Below, piece by piece: positions 1 to 8,800 of a DNA stretch of 64,000 nt (the first letter of the stretch is position 1; each line of letters begins with the position of its first letter). The position numbers and the translations under genes are program-made. The notes below the pieces were generated by a model that did not search any database, was not told the DNA's origin, and saw only the letters and a program-made list of their open reading frames with translations. This DNA comes from JAJTFW01 sp046330075 (GTDB lineage: Bacteria; Bacteroidota; Bacteroidia; AKYH767-A; OLB10), in the NCBI GenBank assembly GCA_046330075.1, contig JAXLTL010000006.1, forward strand, positions 124,001-188,000, given 5' to 3'.

Positions 1-75
1 GCAGCAACGGTCGTTGACAGAGCGCTGGACCTGGCTGGTTTTGAAAATGTAAGTTACAGATGGAGTGAGAGTTAA
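1..75 (+). CDS. C-terminal end of an unidentified protein (partial)
   Basis: The first frame is open from the window edge to a TAA at 73-75 and gives 24 residues ending in YRWSES. The start lies outside the window. The tail is too short to assign a family. It is called coding only because the frame is open and the composition fits; the roughly 100 bases that follow up to the next small gene show no other frame. Confidence 0.45.
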   Translation, partial: AATVVDRALDLAGFENVSYRWSES

Positions 76-177
76 AAGTTATGCACCGGCATACTTGCAA
101 GATTTTGAAAATTCTTTCGTTTTTTGATTTGGGTCGTTACTAAATTAGCATTCGTTGTCAGATAAAAACGCCTGCAG

Positions 178-369
178 ATGTTCGAGTATTCAAAGGAAAT
201 CCTCACCAAGGTAAGCTTCGACAGAAGCCTGTTTGCGAAAGAACTTCATAAAGCCATTACCTGGCTGAAGAAGGAGGAGAGGAAGATGTTAATGGTGTGG
301 TGCCTTGCTACTTTTGGAAATAAATACAGTGATGTAATTATTCAGGCTTTCCGGCATTACGTGAAATAA
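178..369 (+). CDS. small conserved hypothetical protein (63 aa)
   Basis: This short ATG-initiated frame encodes a 63-residue basic, probably helical, soluble protein with no signal peptide or membrane segment. The pattern 'F.KEL.KAI.WLKKEE' resembles a small hypothetical protein that I associate with Bacteroidota genomes, but no function is known to me. Its last 32 bases overlap the 3' end of queG on the opposite strand, so the two genes are convergent and share coding DNA. No terminator separates them. The codon pattern and ordinary amino-acid composition favour a real gene over a chance frame. Confidence 0.6.
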   Translation: MFEYSKEILTKVSFDRSLFAKELHKAITWLKKEERKMLMVWCLATFGNKYSDVIIQAFRHYVK

Positions 370-1279
370 ACCGGATATTTCTTTTCATGTTTTCAAGACC
401 CGTCCTAAGTAACGGCGACTCCTTTGCTATCTGTTGAAATACTTCTTCTGTTAATTCCAGCCATTCATTCTTTTTCAAGCCGGTCAGCGATTCGTTCATA
501 CCGAAATCAGGCTCCTGAGTTGGCTTTGAGAACCTGTTCCATGGACATACATCCTGGCAGATATCACATCCAAATGCCCAGTTCCCGAATTTGCCGGATA
601 CTGTTGAGGGTATTTCCTCTTTCAGTTCAATCGTGAAATAAGAAATGCATTTACTCCCATCAACGATGTGGGGTGAAACAATCGCTTCTGTCGGACAGGC
701 GTCAAGGCATTTGGTGCAGGTGCCGCAATAGTCATTTATCGGTGCGTCCGGTTCCAGTTCAAGGTCGATGATCAATTCTGCAATGAAAAAGTAACTTCCG
801 GCCTTCGGGTGAATCAGATTTCCGTTTTTTCCAATCCATCCCAGGCCACTTTTTCTTGCCCAGGCTCTGTCCAACACAGGAGCTGAGTCAACAAATGCGC
901 GTCCGTGTACATCACCGATATTTTCGCGGATGAAATCCAGGAGCGAACGGAGCTTGTCTTTAATTACGAAATGGTAGTCTCGGCCATAGGCGTATTTGGA
1001 TATCTGTGGCAATGCTGCATCCTGCTGTTCATGAGGATAGTAATTCAGCAGGAGTGAAATTACCGTTTTGGCGTCGTCGACCAGCAGTCGTGGATCAAGT
1101 CGTTTGTCAAACCAGCGTTCCATATACGCCATTTTCCCATGCATATTCTGTGTGAGCCATTGCTCCAGACGGGGCGCTTCTTCCTCCAGGAAACCGGCGT
1201 TGGAAAATCCTGCATGTGAAAATCCGAGCCGGATCGCTTCCTCCCGGATTATTTTCGTATATGCGCTGGTGTTATGCAT
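338..1279 (-). CDS. queG: epoxyqueuosine reductase QueG
   Basis: QueG performs the last step of queuosine biosynthesis, reducing epoxyqueuosine to queuosine in the wobble position of GUN-anticodon tRNAs; the family is cobalamin- and iron-sulfur-dependent and cytosolic. The 313-residue protein has the expected order: an N-terminal cobalamin-binding reductase region with the conserved FVDSAP segment (Asp131), then two [4Fe-4S] motifs, C185-x2-C188-x2-C191-x3-C195 followed by PTEAI, and C238-x2-C241-x3-C245 followed by PWN. Length is at the short end for the family, which often has a C-terminal HEAT extension that is absent here. Another queuosine gene, queA, lies at 50.7-51.8 kb. ruvB lies immediately upstream on the same strand, 49 bases away, so the two may be cotranscribed. 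Confidence 0.95.
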   Translation of the reverse strand: MHNTSAYTKIIREEAIRLGFSHAGFSNAGFLEEEAPRLEQWLTQNMHGKMAYMERWFDKRLDPRLLVDDAKTVISLLLNYYPHEQQDAALPQISKYAYGRDYHFVIKDKLRSLLDFIRENIGDVHGRAFVDSAPVLDRAWARKSGLGWIGKNGNLIHPKAGSYFFIAELIIDLELEPDAPINDYCGTCTKCLDACPTEAIVSPHIVDGSKCISYFTIELKEEIPSTVSGKFGNWAFGCDICQDVCPWNRFSKPTQEPDFGMNESLTGLKKNEWLELTEEVFQQIAKESPLLRTGLENMKRNIRFISRNAGKPE

Positions 1280-1328
1280 TGAAGAGGATACAGCGGGAGA
1301 TGGAAATCGCTGATTCTTTACAAGGTGC

Positions 1329-2360
1329 TTATTCTTCGAATAAAGTGCCTTTGTTCTTGTGGACGGCCTTGTTGAGATGCTTGTATGCTTTCTCCGTAAC
1401 TTCCCGTCCTCTTGGTGTACGTTGCAGAAATCCTTCCATGATCAGAAAAGGTTCATAGACTTCTTCCAGTGTACCCGCCTCTTCGCCAACAGCTGTGCTG
1501 AGTGTGTTAATTCCTACAGGTCCGCCTTTGAACTTATCAATAATGACAGAAAGGATCTTGTTGTCCATCTCATCCAGCCCGAATTCGTCTACATTCAGCG
1601 CAGCAAGAGCATATTGCGCAATAGCAAGATCAATTTTTCCATTCCCTTTAATTTGTGCAAAATCACGTACCCTACGTAGTAATGCATTGGCAATGCGGGG
1701 TGTTCCACGGCTTCTCCGGGCGATTTCGTAGGCGGCAATTTCTTCTATCTCCATTCGTAAAATGTCGGCCGCCCGCAGAACAATTAAAGTGAGACGTTTT
1801 GCGTCGTAATATTCAAGACGTGATGTTATACCAAAACGTGCACGCAGCGGTGCCGTCAGTAAACCTGATCGGGTGGTGGCCCCAACCAGTGTAAAGGGAT
1901 TCAGCTTGATCTGCACTGACCGGGCATTCGGACCGCTTTCGATCATGATGTCGATGCGGTAATCTTCCATTGCAGAGTACAGGTATTCTTCTACGATCGG
2001 ACTCAGCCGGTGAATTTCATCAATGAACAATACGTCATTCGGCTCAAGATTAGTAAGCAGGCCAGCCAGATCTCCCGGTTTGTCGAGCACCGGCCCGGAG
2101 GTGGTTTTGATATTACTACCGAGCTCATTGGAGATGATATGGGCCAATGTGGTTTTTCCGAGACCGGGAGGTCCGTGCAGCAGTACATGATCCAAGGCTT
2201 CTCCCCGCTGTGCGGCTGCTTTTACAAAGATGCGCAGGTTTTCCACCACCTTGTCCTGACCGGTGAAATCGCCGAAATCAGAGGGCCGGAGAACTTTTTC
2301 AATCTCTTGTTCTGCTGAACTGAGATGTTCCTTGTCGTTATTCAGATTTTCGTTGCGCAT
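1329..2360 (-). CDS. ruvB: Holliday junction branch migration helicase RuvB
   Basis: RuvB is the AAA+ hexameric motor that, with RuvA, drives branch migration of Holliday junctions during recombination repair. The protein shows Walker A GPPGLGKTT at about residues 63-71, Walker B LFIDEIHR at 111-118, the sensor segment GATTRSG near 160, the conserved PLRARFG, and a C-terminal winged-helix DNA-binding domain ending in QRTPRGREVT. The frame is open upstream to 2477, but the ATG at 2358-2360 (protein MRNENLNND) is chosen: it gives 343 residues, the normal RuvB size, and avoids overlap with the WD40 gene that starts upstream. ruvA and ruvC are not in the window. Confidence 0.96.
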   Translation of the reverse strand: MRNENLNNDKEHLSSAEQEIEKVLRPSDFGDFTGQDKVVENLRIFVKAAAQRGEALDHVLLHGPPGLGKTTLAHIISNELGSNIKTTSGPVLDKPGDLAGLLTNLEPNDVLFIDEIHRLSPIVEEYLYSAMEDYRIDIMIESGPNARSVQIKLNPFTLVGATTRSGLLTAPLRARFGITSRLEYYDAKRLTLIVLRAADILRMEIEEIAAYEIARRSRGTPRIANALLRRVRDFAQIKGNGKIDLAIAQYALAALNVDEFGLDEMDNKILSVIIDKFKGGPVGINTLSTAVGEEAGTLEEVYEPFLIMEGFLQRTPRGREVTEKAYKHLNKAVHKNKGTLFEE

Positions 2361-2439
2361 TGTACAAAGATAGGAATTGGATCTTTTCTTTAACAGTGGC
2401 TGCAAGGTATAAAAAACAGGTCGTTTGGCTGCTGAAAAA

Positions 2440-3345
2440 TCAGCTTTCAGGTTGAAATAGCTGTATAGCCCGGTCATCTCCCGCAGTAAGCAGCGCGCCG
2501 TTTTTCATCCACAGCAGGTTGTTTACAGAGTTGATATGGCCTTTGCCATCGTTGCCTTCGAGACGGGCCAGCACTTCCATGGAGCTGAAATCCCAGAGTT
2601 TTACCGTTTTGTCTCTGCTGGCCGTTGCGAAAAATTGCCCGGTCGGGTCAAATGCAATAGCATAGATAGCATAATTATGGGCTGGAACAGTCTGCATCAG
2701 CTGCAAGGTGCCTGTTTCGTAGAGATGTAAATGGGCATCTCTTGATCCACTAAGGAAATATTTCCCATCCGGACTAAAACAAATGCAGTTGACAGAGAAA
2801 TCCTGCTGATGTGCCAGGAAACGCTGTTGAATTTCCCAATGTGTTGTTCCGATAACTGCAATGCTCCCGTCACCACAACCTGCGAGTGCCGTTGGTGTGG
2901 AGGGATGAAAAGCCAGAGTTCGTAGTTTTTTTTCGGTGAGACGTAGGCGATGAACGACAGTGAAATCGGAAGCCCGGATAATGTTCAGTACACCGTCCCC
3001 ACCAGTGGTGCAGAAATGGTGCCCATCAGGTGATAAAGTGATAGAAAATATAGCTGCTGTATGCAATTGCAACAAGCGTTCTTCACTCCCTGCCTGCAAA
3101 TCGATGACGTGCAGACTTCCTTTCCCGGTGCCTATCAGCAGTTTCCCTGTTTCAGGAATGAGGCAAAGAGAATAAACGGCATCATCCGCTCGGGCAATGA
3201 GCTCTCCGTCGGCAGGATCGTTAAGACTCCAGTGTGCAACGATCCGGTCGCCACCACCGGAATAAAACCCACCCTGAAGGTCGTCGCAAAGTGCGTAAAC
3301 AGAGCCCTGATGACCCGTATAGCGATGTCGGAGAATCATTTTCAT
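2440..3345 (-). CDS. WD40-repeat beta-propeller protein
   Basis: The 301-residue protein is made almost entirely of WD40 repeats. Typical GH...V...FSPDG...SGS.D...W blocks are seen, for example 'FDPTGQFFATASRDKTVKLWDF' split across blades near residue 235 and 'FSPDGKYFLSGSRDAHLHLYE' near 190. This predicts a single seven-bladed propeller that acts as a protein-binding scaffold. There is no signal peptide, so it is probably cytosolic. It is encoded upstream of ruvB on the same strand with about 79 bases between them. The partner and pathway cannot be deduced from sequence. Confidence 0.85.
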   Translation of the reverse strand: MKMILRHRYTGHQGSVYALCDDLQGGFYSGGGDRIVAHWSLNDPADGELIARADDAVYSLCLIPETGKLLIGTGKGSLHVIDLQAGSEERLLQLHTAAIFSITLSPDGHHFCTTGGDGVLNIIRASDFTVVHRLRLTEKKLRTLAFHPSTPTALAGCGDGSIAVIGTTHWEIQQRFLAHQQDFSVNCICFSPDGKYFLSGSRDAHLHLYETGTLQLMQTVPAHNYAIYAIAFDPTGQFFATASRDKTVKLWDFSSMEVLARLEGNDGKGHINSVNNLLWMKNGALLTAGDDRAIQLFQPES

Positions 3346-3488
3346 GCTACAAAAATAGTGTAACGACGGAAAAAGAGGTAATTATTACTCTTTCTGCTCC
3401 GGCGGACAGAATATAGCAGCGACTCATTCGTCTCTCCTTTGAAACAATTGTTACAGCAATCGTTTTAATACGTTGTATCTTTACCAAA

Positions 3489-4280
3489 ATGCGTCCGGAA
3501 TTACAATCTATACTGAAGAGCTTCCTTCCCGGCTTCCTGCTGATTGCAGTACTGGCGGCGGTTCGGTACTACGAAGCCGTTACTCACCTGCATCTTACGC
3601 ACCTCGGGCTTTTCCCCCGATCGTTTGAGCATTTGAGCGGGATGCTTACTTTTCCTTTGATTCATCGCGACAATGAACACTTGTATTCAAATGCGATTCC
3701 TTTGTTTATACTCTCTGCGATGCTCTTTTATTTCTATCGGGATATATCCTGGAAAGTCCTCTTCCTTTCGTGGATATTGAGCGGATTCTGGTTATGGCTG
3801 GGAGGTCGCCCGCCTGTTCATGTGGGTGCCAGCGGTGTTGTTTATGGACTTGCTTCATTTATTTTCTTCAGCGGTGTCTGGCGCAGAGAACGCCGGATGA
3901 TGGCGGTAAGTATGACGGTAGTTTTTCTGTATGGTGGCATGGTTTGGGGACTGTTTCCGTTTTTTAAGGATGTTAGCTGGGAGGGTCATCTCTTTGGCGG
4001 ACTTTCGGGTTTACTTTTGTCGTGGGCATACAGAAAGGAAGGGCCGCAGCGTGTGGTATACGACTGGGAAAATGAACCTGAAGAAGACGAATCTCCTGCG
4101 ACCGATCTTCATACTGATCATTCGCCGGTTGCTGAGGGGACAGCAGTTCCCGAACAGGAAATCCCATTCACACAAAGCCCGTCTCCGGCAGGACCTTTGT
4201 TTAATCTTCAGCCCCAGAAAATTCAATTTGATTACGTTGAAAAGAAAGCTGCGGAAGAGCCTCCGAAACAATCTGAATAA
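3489..4280 (+). CDS. rhomboid family intramembrane serine protease
   Basis: This 263-residue membrane protein has the rhomboid catalytic layout: H64-x3-N68 (HLYSN) on the second membrane segment, the nucleophile Ser115 in HVGASG, and the general base His167 in WEGHLFGG. These lie in successive hydrophobic helices, with about six membrane segments predicted up to residue 190. The C-terminal 70 residues are a hydrophilic, acidic and proline-rich cytosolic tail without a recognised domain. Rhomboids cleave membrane-anchored substrates inside or near the bilayer; the substrate is unknown. A TATCTTTA segment at 3476-3483 lies just before the ATG and resembles a Bacteroidota -7 box, but no good partner element was found. 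Confidence 0.88.
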   Translation: MRPELQSILKSFLPGFLLIAVLAAVRYYEAVTHLHLTHLGLFPRSFEHLSGMLTFPLIHRDNEHLYSNAIPLFILSAMLFYFYRDISWKVLFLSWILSGFWLWLGGRPPVHVGASGVVYGLASFIFFSGVWRRERRMMAVSMTVVFLYGGMVWGLFPFFKDVSWEGHLFGGLSGLLLSWAYRKEGPQRVVYDWENEPEEDESPATDLHTDHSPVAEGTAVPEQEIPFTQSPSPAGPLFNLQPQKIQFDYVEKKAAEEPPKQSE

Positions 4281-4307
4281 GCGGGTGGAATTTTCTATTT
4301 TTGCCAA

Positions 4308-4709
4308 ATGCGTAAAATCGAACACATCGGCATTGCTGTCAAATCACTTGAAATATCAAACGAGCTTTTTCGGAAACTCTTTGGTGTTCCGCATTATAAA
4401 GTGGAAGGTGTAGAATCGGAAGGGGTCATGACTTCCTTTTTTCAGGTAGGTCCGAACAAAATCGAATTACTGGAAGCAACGAACCCGGAGTCGCCGATTG
4501 CAAAATTTATTGAGAAAAAAGGAGAAGGGATTCACCACATTGCATTTGATGTAGAAGATATTCACACGGAGATGAAACGTCTCGAAGCGGAGGGATTTAC
4601 CCTGCTCAACAAAGAGCCGAAAATAGGCGCCGACAATAAACTCATCTGTTTTTTACACCCGAAAGGAACCAACGGAGTGTTGATTGAGTTGTGTCAGGAG
4701 ATACAATAG
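4308..4709 (+). CDS. mce: methylmalonyl-CoA epimerase
   Basis: The protein interconverts (2R)- and (2S)-methylmalonyl-CoA, linking succinyl-CoA/methylmalonyl-CoA mutase with propionyl-CoA metabolism. The 133-residue length is standard for a single vicinal-oxygen-chelate fold enzyme. Metal ligands are visible: His6 in EHIGIAV, His77 in GIHHIAFDV, and a C-terminal Glu in GVLIELCQE. A TATTTTTG sequence at 4296-4303, matching the Bacteroidota -7 pattern, lies only 4 bases before the ATG, which would imply a very short leader. The gene follows the rhomboid gene by 27 bases and could also be read through from it. The mutase and carboxylase are not in the window. Confidence 0.93.
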   Translation: MRKIEHIGIAVKSLEISNELFRKLFGVPHYKVEGVESEGVMTSFFQVGPNKIELLEATNPESPIAKFIEKKGEGIHHIAFDVEDIHTEMKRLEAEGFTLLNKEPKIGADNKLICFLHPKGTNGVLIELCQEIQ

Positions 4710-4739
4710 TTTGATTCAAGCTATGATTAGGGTTGTTGA

Positions 4740-5372
4740 TTAGCTCAACAAGCCGGCATACCTCTCTTCCAGCTTTTCTCCCTGCTCAACTCGAAGTAAT
4801 TCAGCGTGCAGGCCTGTTTTAAGTGCCCCTTCCACATGTTGTGGACTGTCATCAATAAACAGAGTTTTTGCTCTGTCCAGCTCGTTTTCCTTCACTACAT
4901 ATTCGAAAATTTCCGCATCCGGTTTCCGCATACCCATATTACAGCTGTAGTAGTGTTTCTCAAAAATGGATTCAAATACTTCTTTGCCGAAGAGCTGGTC
5001 GTTCATTTTTGTGAACGCTTCCACGTGGATATGATTGGTGTTGCTCAGTAGGAATATCCGGTACCGTTTAGCAACGCTGCGCAGAAATTCTATCCGATGG
5101 AGTGGGATATCGAGTAACATCGCATTCCAGGCAGCATCTACCTGCTGGTCGGTGATGTGAGCAGGCAGATATTGTTTCAGCGTAGCCCTGAAACTGGCAT
5201 CTTCCATCGTGCCTTTTTCAAAATCATCAAATAAACTGGTCTGCTTCGCTTTTGAGTAGATCTCGTTAAAATTTGTGAGTCCCAGATCGATAAAGGCCTG
5301 CGCCGTACGGTTATAATCCAGATTAATAATCACCCCGCCGAGGTCAAAGATGATGCTCTCGTATTGTTTCAT
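4740..5372 (-). CDS. HAD-superfamily hydrolase (subfamily IA)
   Basis: This is a 210-residue haloacid-dehalogenase-like phosphohydrolase. Motif I is DLGGVIINLD, with the nucleophile Asp10. Motif II Ser is in LLSNTN, motif III Lys in MRKPDAEIF, and motif IV acidic residues in FIDDSPQHVEGA. A helical cap follows motif I, as in subfamily IA. The natural substrate cannot be predicted; relatives act on sugar phosphates and related small molecules. The ATG at 5370-5372 is chosen over an upstream TTG at 5381. The gene converges on mce, with about 30 bases between stops and no clear terminator hairpin. Confidence 0.88.
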   Translation of the reverse strand: MKQYESIIFDLGGVIINLDYNRTAQAFIDLGLTNFNEIYSKAKQTSLFDDFEKGTMEDASFRATLKQYLPAHITDQQVDAAWNAMLLDIPLHRIEFLRSVAKRYRIFLLSNTNHIHVEAFTKMNDQLFGKEVFESIFEKHYYSCNMGMRKPDAEIFEYVVKENELDRAKTLFIDDSPQHVEGALKTGLHAELLRVEQGEKLEERYAGLLS

Positions 5373-5399
5373 AAGGCGCAAAAATAAGGAATGATCAAT

Positions 5400-5800
5400 T
5401 CAGCAGGGCTTCAGGATCCTGAACCTTGCTTTCACAAGAATTCCGCTGCACTGAGGCCCTGCAGCCTGAAGCTTGAGGCTCTGCAGCCCCGAGGCTTCTC
5501 CCGCAACTTGCACCGAGTGCACATTACGGGACGGGACGCAAGCGCCCTGTAGCCTTGAAGCCCCGAGGCCCTGCAGCCTGTAGCTTGAGGCTGTGTAGCC
5601 CTGTAGCTCTGTAGCCCTGTAGCCTGCTCCCGCAGCTCGCTGCGGGACTGCAGCCCCGAGGCTTCTCCCGCAACTTGCACGGAGTGCACATTGCGGGACG
5701 GGACGCAAGCGCCCTGTAGCCTGTAGCATGCAGCCCTGTAGCCCTGTAGCCTGCTCCCGCAGCTCGCTGCGGGACTGTAGCCCTGCAGCAACTGACCAAC
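5400..5800. repeat. GC-rich intergenic repeat island (CTGTAGCC heptamer words and hairpins)
   Basis: The stretch from 5382 to 5883 contains no credible gene. It is built from reiterated words such as CTGTAGCC and CCTGCAGCC. A 74-bp unit occurs twice (5481-5554 and 5648-5721) with two differences, and a 40-bp unit occurs twice exactly (5611-5650 and 5738-5777). The 40-bp unit contains a perfect hairpin CCCGCAG-CTCG-CTGCGGG at 5629-5646 and 5756-5773. The 74-bp unit contains a nested hairpin around TGCAC-GGA-GTGCA. Open frames exist in all three minus-strand phases, as expected for heptamer repeats, and are not considered genes. Related material lies near 17.3 kb and 48.05 kb. Confidence 0.85.
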
Positions 5801-5883
5801 ATTTATAAGCTGCATGAGTTTTATCAGTTTCCGTCTGAAGAGTGAAAGGTATTTTTATTCTCCCAATTAATACTGCAAATAAG

Positions 5884-8800
5884 ATGGAAACACCGGTTAT
5901 CCAGCCTGAGAAAGTGAAGGCAGCACCTGCAAAAGGTCCCCGTTATGAAATAATGGATGGTAATGAAGCTGCGGCTTATGTGGCTTACAGAACCAATGAA
6001 ATTTGTGCCATTTATCCCATTACCCCATCTTCTTCAATGGGCGAGTGGTCGGATGAGTGGAGCGCAAACGGATTAAAAAATATCTATGGAACAGTTCCAA
6101 CAGTAATTGAAATGCAAAGTGAGGCAGGTGCCGCCGGTGCCTTGCATGGTTCGTTGCAGGGTGGAGCTTTGTCCACTACGTTTACCTGTTCTCAGGGACT
6201 TTTGCTGATGATCCCGAATATGTTCAAAATTGCTGGCGAACTGACCCCTGCTGTTTTTCAGATCGCAGCTCGTGCACTTGCTACCCATGCCTTGTCGATT
6301 TTCGGTGACCACTCGGATGTAATGGCGGTTCGCTCCACCGGGTTTTCCATGTTGTTTGGTACTTGTCCGCAGGAAGCAATGGATATGGCCCTTATCGCTC
6401 AGTCATCAACATTGAAGGCGAGGGTGCCGTTCATGAATATCTTCGATGGATTCAGAACCTCTCATGAATTGAATAAGGTGGAGCTGATTCCCGATGAGGT
6501 AATGCTGGCGCTGATTGATGCAGAGGATGTGAAAGCACATCGGAACCGTGCGCTGAATCCCGAAAATCCTTTCATACGTGGTACGGCACAGAATCCTGAC
6601 GTGTTCTTCCAGGGACGTGAAGCATCGAATCCGTTTTATGCAAAAGTGCCTGCTATTGTTCAGGAGAAGATGGACCAGTTCGCCCAACTAACGGGAAGGC
6701 AGTACCGCTTGTTTGAGTATTATGGTGCAACGGATGCAGAGGATGTTGTGATTATCATGGGTTCCGGTGCGGGTGCCGTGAAGGAAACTGTAGATTATCT
6801 GAATAATGCGGGAAGAAAAACCGGTGTGCTGAATGTGCGCCTGTATCGCCCGTTTGCGATGGAGATGTTTGTGAAGGCGTTACCTTCTTCTGTGAAACGT
6901 ATTGCAGTACTTGACCGCTGTAAGGAGAGCGGCAGCATCGGCGAACCGCTGTATGTGGATGTCTGTACTGCTCTTCGTGAAGTATGGGAAGGTCAGCAGC
7001 CGAAGGTAATCGGTGGACGATATGGCCTTGCGTCGAAAGAGTTTAATCCGGGAATGGTGAAAGCTGTATTTGACGAATTGCTGAAAGAGCAGCCCAAACG
7101 TCACTTTACAATCGGTATTCATGACGATGTAAGTCATACCAGCCTGGAGTGGGACGAGCAGTTCAATATCGAGCAGCAACATCGTTTCCGCGGACTCTTC
7201 TACGGACTTGGCGCCGATGGTACCGTAAGCGCAAACAAAAACTCGATTAAAATCATCGGTGAAAATACGAATCAGTTTGTTCAGGGGTACTTTGTGTACG
7301 ATAGTAAGAAGTCAGGTTCACTAACGGTCTCCCACCTGCGTTTTGGTGATCATCCAATCCGTTCAACGTATCTGGTTCAATCAGCCAATTTCGTTGCCTG
7401 TCATCATTTCTCTTATCTCACAAAGTACGATGTGTTGAAATACGCAGAGAAAGGTGCTACTTTCCTGCTGAATTCTCCATACGAACCCGACGAGATATGG
7501 GATCGTTTGCCGGACACTATTCAGCAGGAAATTATCCATAAACAACTTCGCTTTTATATTGTAAATGCAACGCGTGTTGCCCGCGAAACAGGAATGGGTT
7601 CGCGCATCAATACTATTCTGCAGAGTTGTTTCTTCGCTATTTCGCAGGTCGTTCCGCGGGAAGAGGCCATCCGTCATATCAAGAATGCGATATATAAAAC
7701 GTATTCGAAGAAGGGAGAGGCGGCAGTGCAGAAAAACTATTTCGCCGTGGACCAGTCACTGCACCATCTGCATGAAATTGATTACAGCAGCAAGAAGGTC
7801 GGATCACTGAAACCTGAACCACTTATCTCTGGTGAGGCACCTGACTTCGTTCAGAGTGTTATTGGTAAAATCATCTCCGGCGATGGTGATGAATTGCCGG
7901 TAAGCGCTTTCCCGATTGATGGTACCTACCCAAGCGGTACAACGAAGTTCGAAAAGCGGAATATTGCGGATAAGGTTCCGGTTTGGGATGCAGACCTTTG
8001 CTCACAATGTGGAAAGTGCTTCCTGATTTGCCCGCATGCTGCTATCCGTTGCAAAGTGTATGATAAAGATGCCCTGCAGGGCGCTCCGGCCAACTTCAAA
8101 CATACTGATCCGATTGGCAAGGAATTTTATAAGGACAAGGAAGCGTATACGCTGCAGGTTGCGGTGGAGGATTGTACGGGATGTAATCTCTGTGTAGAAG
8201 TATGTCCGATCGAAAGTAAAACTGAGAAGGGGCACAAAGCCATCAATATGATGGATCAGCTGCCATTGAAGGAAGAAGAACAAAAAAACTGGGATTTCTT
8301 CCTGGGACTCCCGGATATCGACCGTGAGCGCGTCAACCGGAATACTGTGAAAGGAACACAGTTCTATGAACCGCTCTTTGAGTTTTCAGGGGCCTGCTCT
8401 GGTTGTGGTGAAACTCCATATCTGAAATTACTCAGTCAGCTGTTCGGCGACCGGATGCTGATTGCGAACGCTACGGGTTGTTCTTCAATTTTCGGTGGAA
8501 ATCTACCAACAACGCCGTGGACACTCAATAAAGACGGGCATGGTCCTGCCTGGGCGAACTCACTCTTTGAAGATAATGCGGAGTTCGGACTCGGCCTTCG
8601 GCTTGCCACCGATAAGAAGAAGGAAACTGCTTCACGGTTATTACATAAGTTGAAGAATATTGTGGGCCCGGATCTCGCAGAAGATATTCTTACGCACCCG
8701 GAAGACAGTGAAGGAGATTTTATCCGTCGTCGCAAACAGTTGAATGAATTGAAGGGTGTACTCCGTGCAACGGATCACCCGGAAGCGAAAGAGTTATTGC

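Noticed and set aside
2361..2477. N-terminal extension of RuvB
   Set aside because: The added 39 residues do not resemble RuvB and would overlap the upstream WD40 gene; the ATG at 2360 gives the usual length.
5400..5815. Three overlapping minus-strand open frames of 92-127 codons
   Set aside because: They are open in every phase because of GC-rich heptamer repeats without stop words; the translations are repeated LQGYRA-like low complexity with no family.
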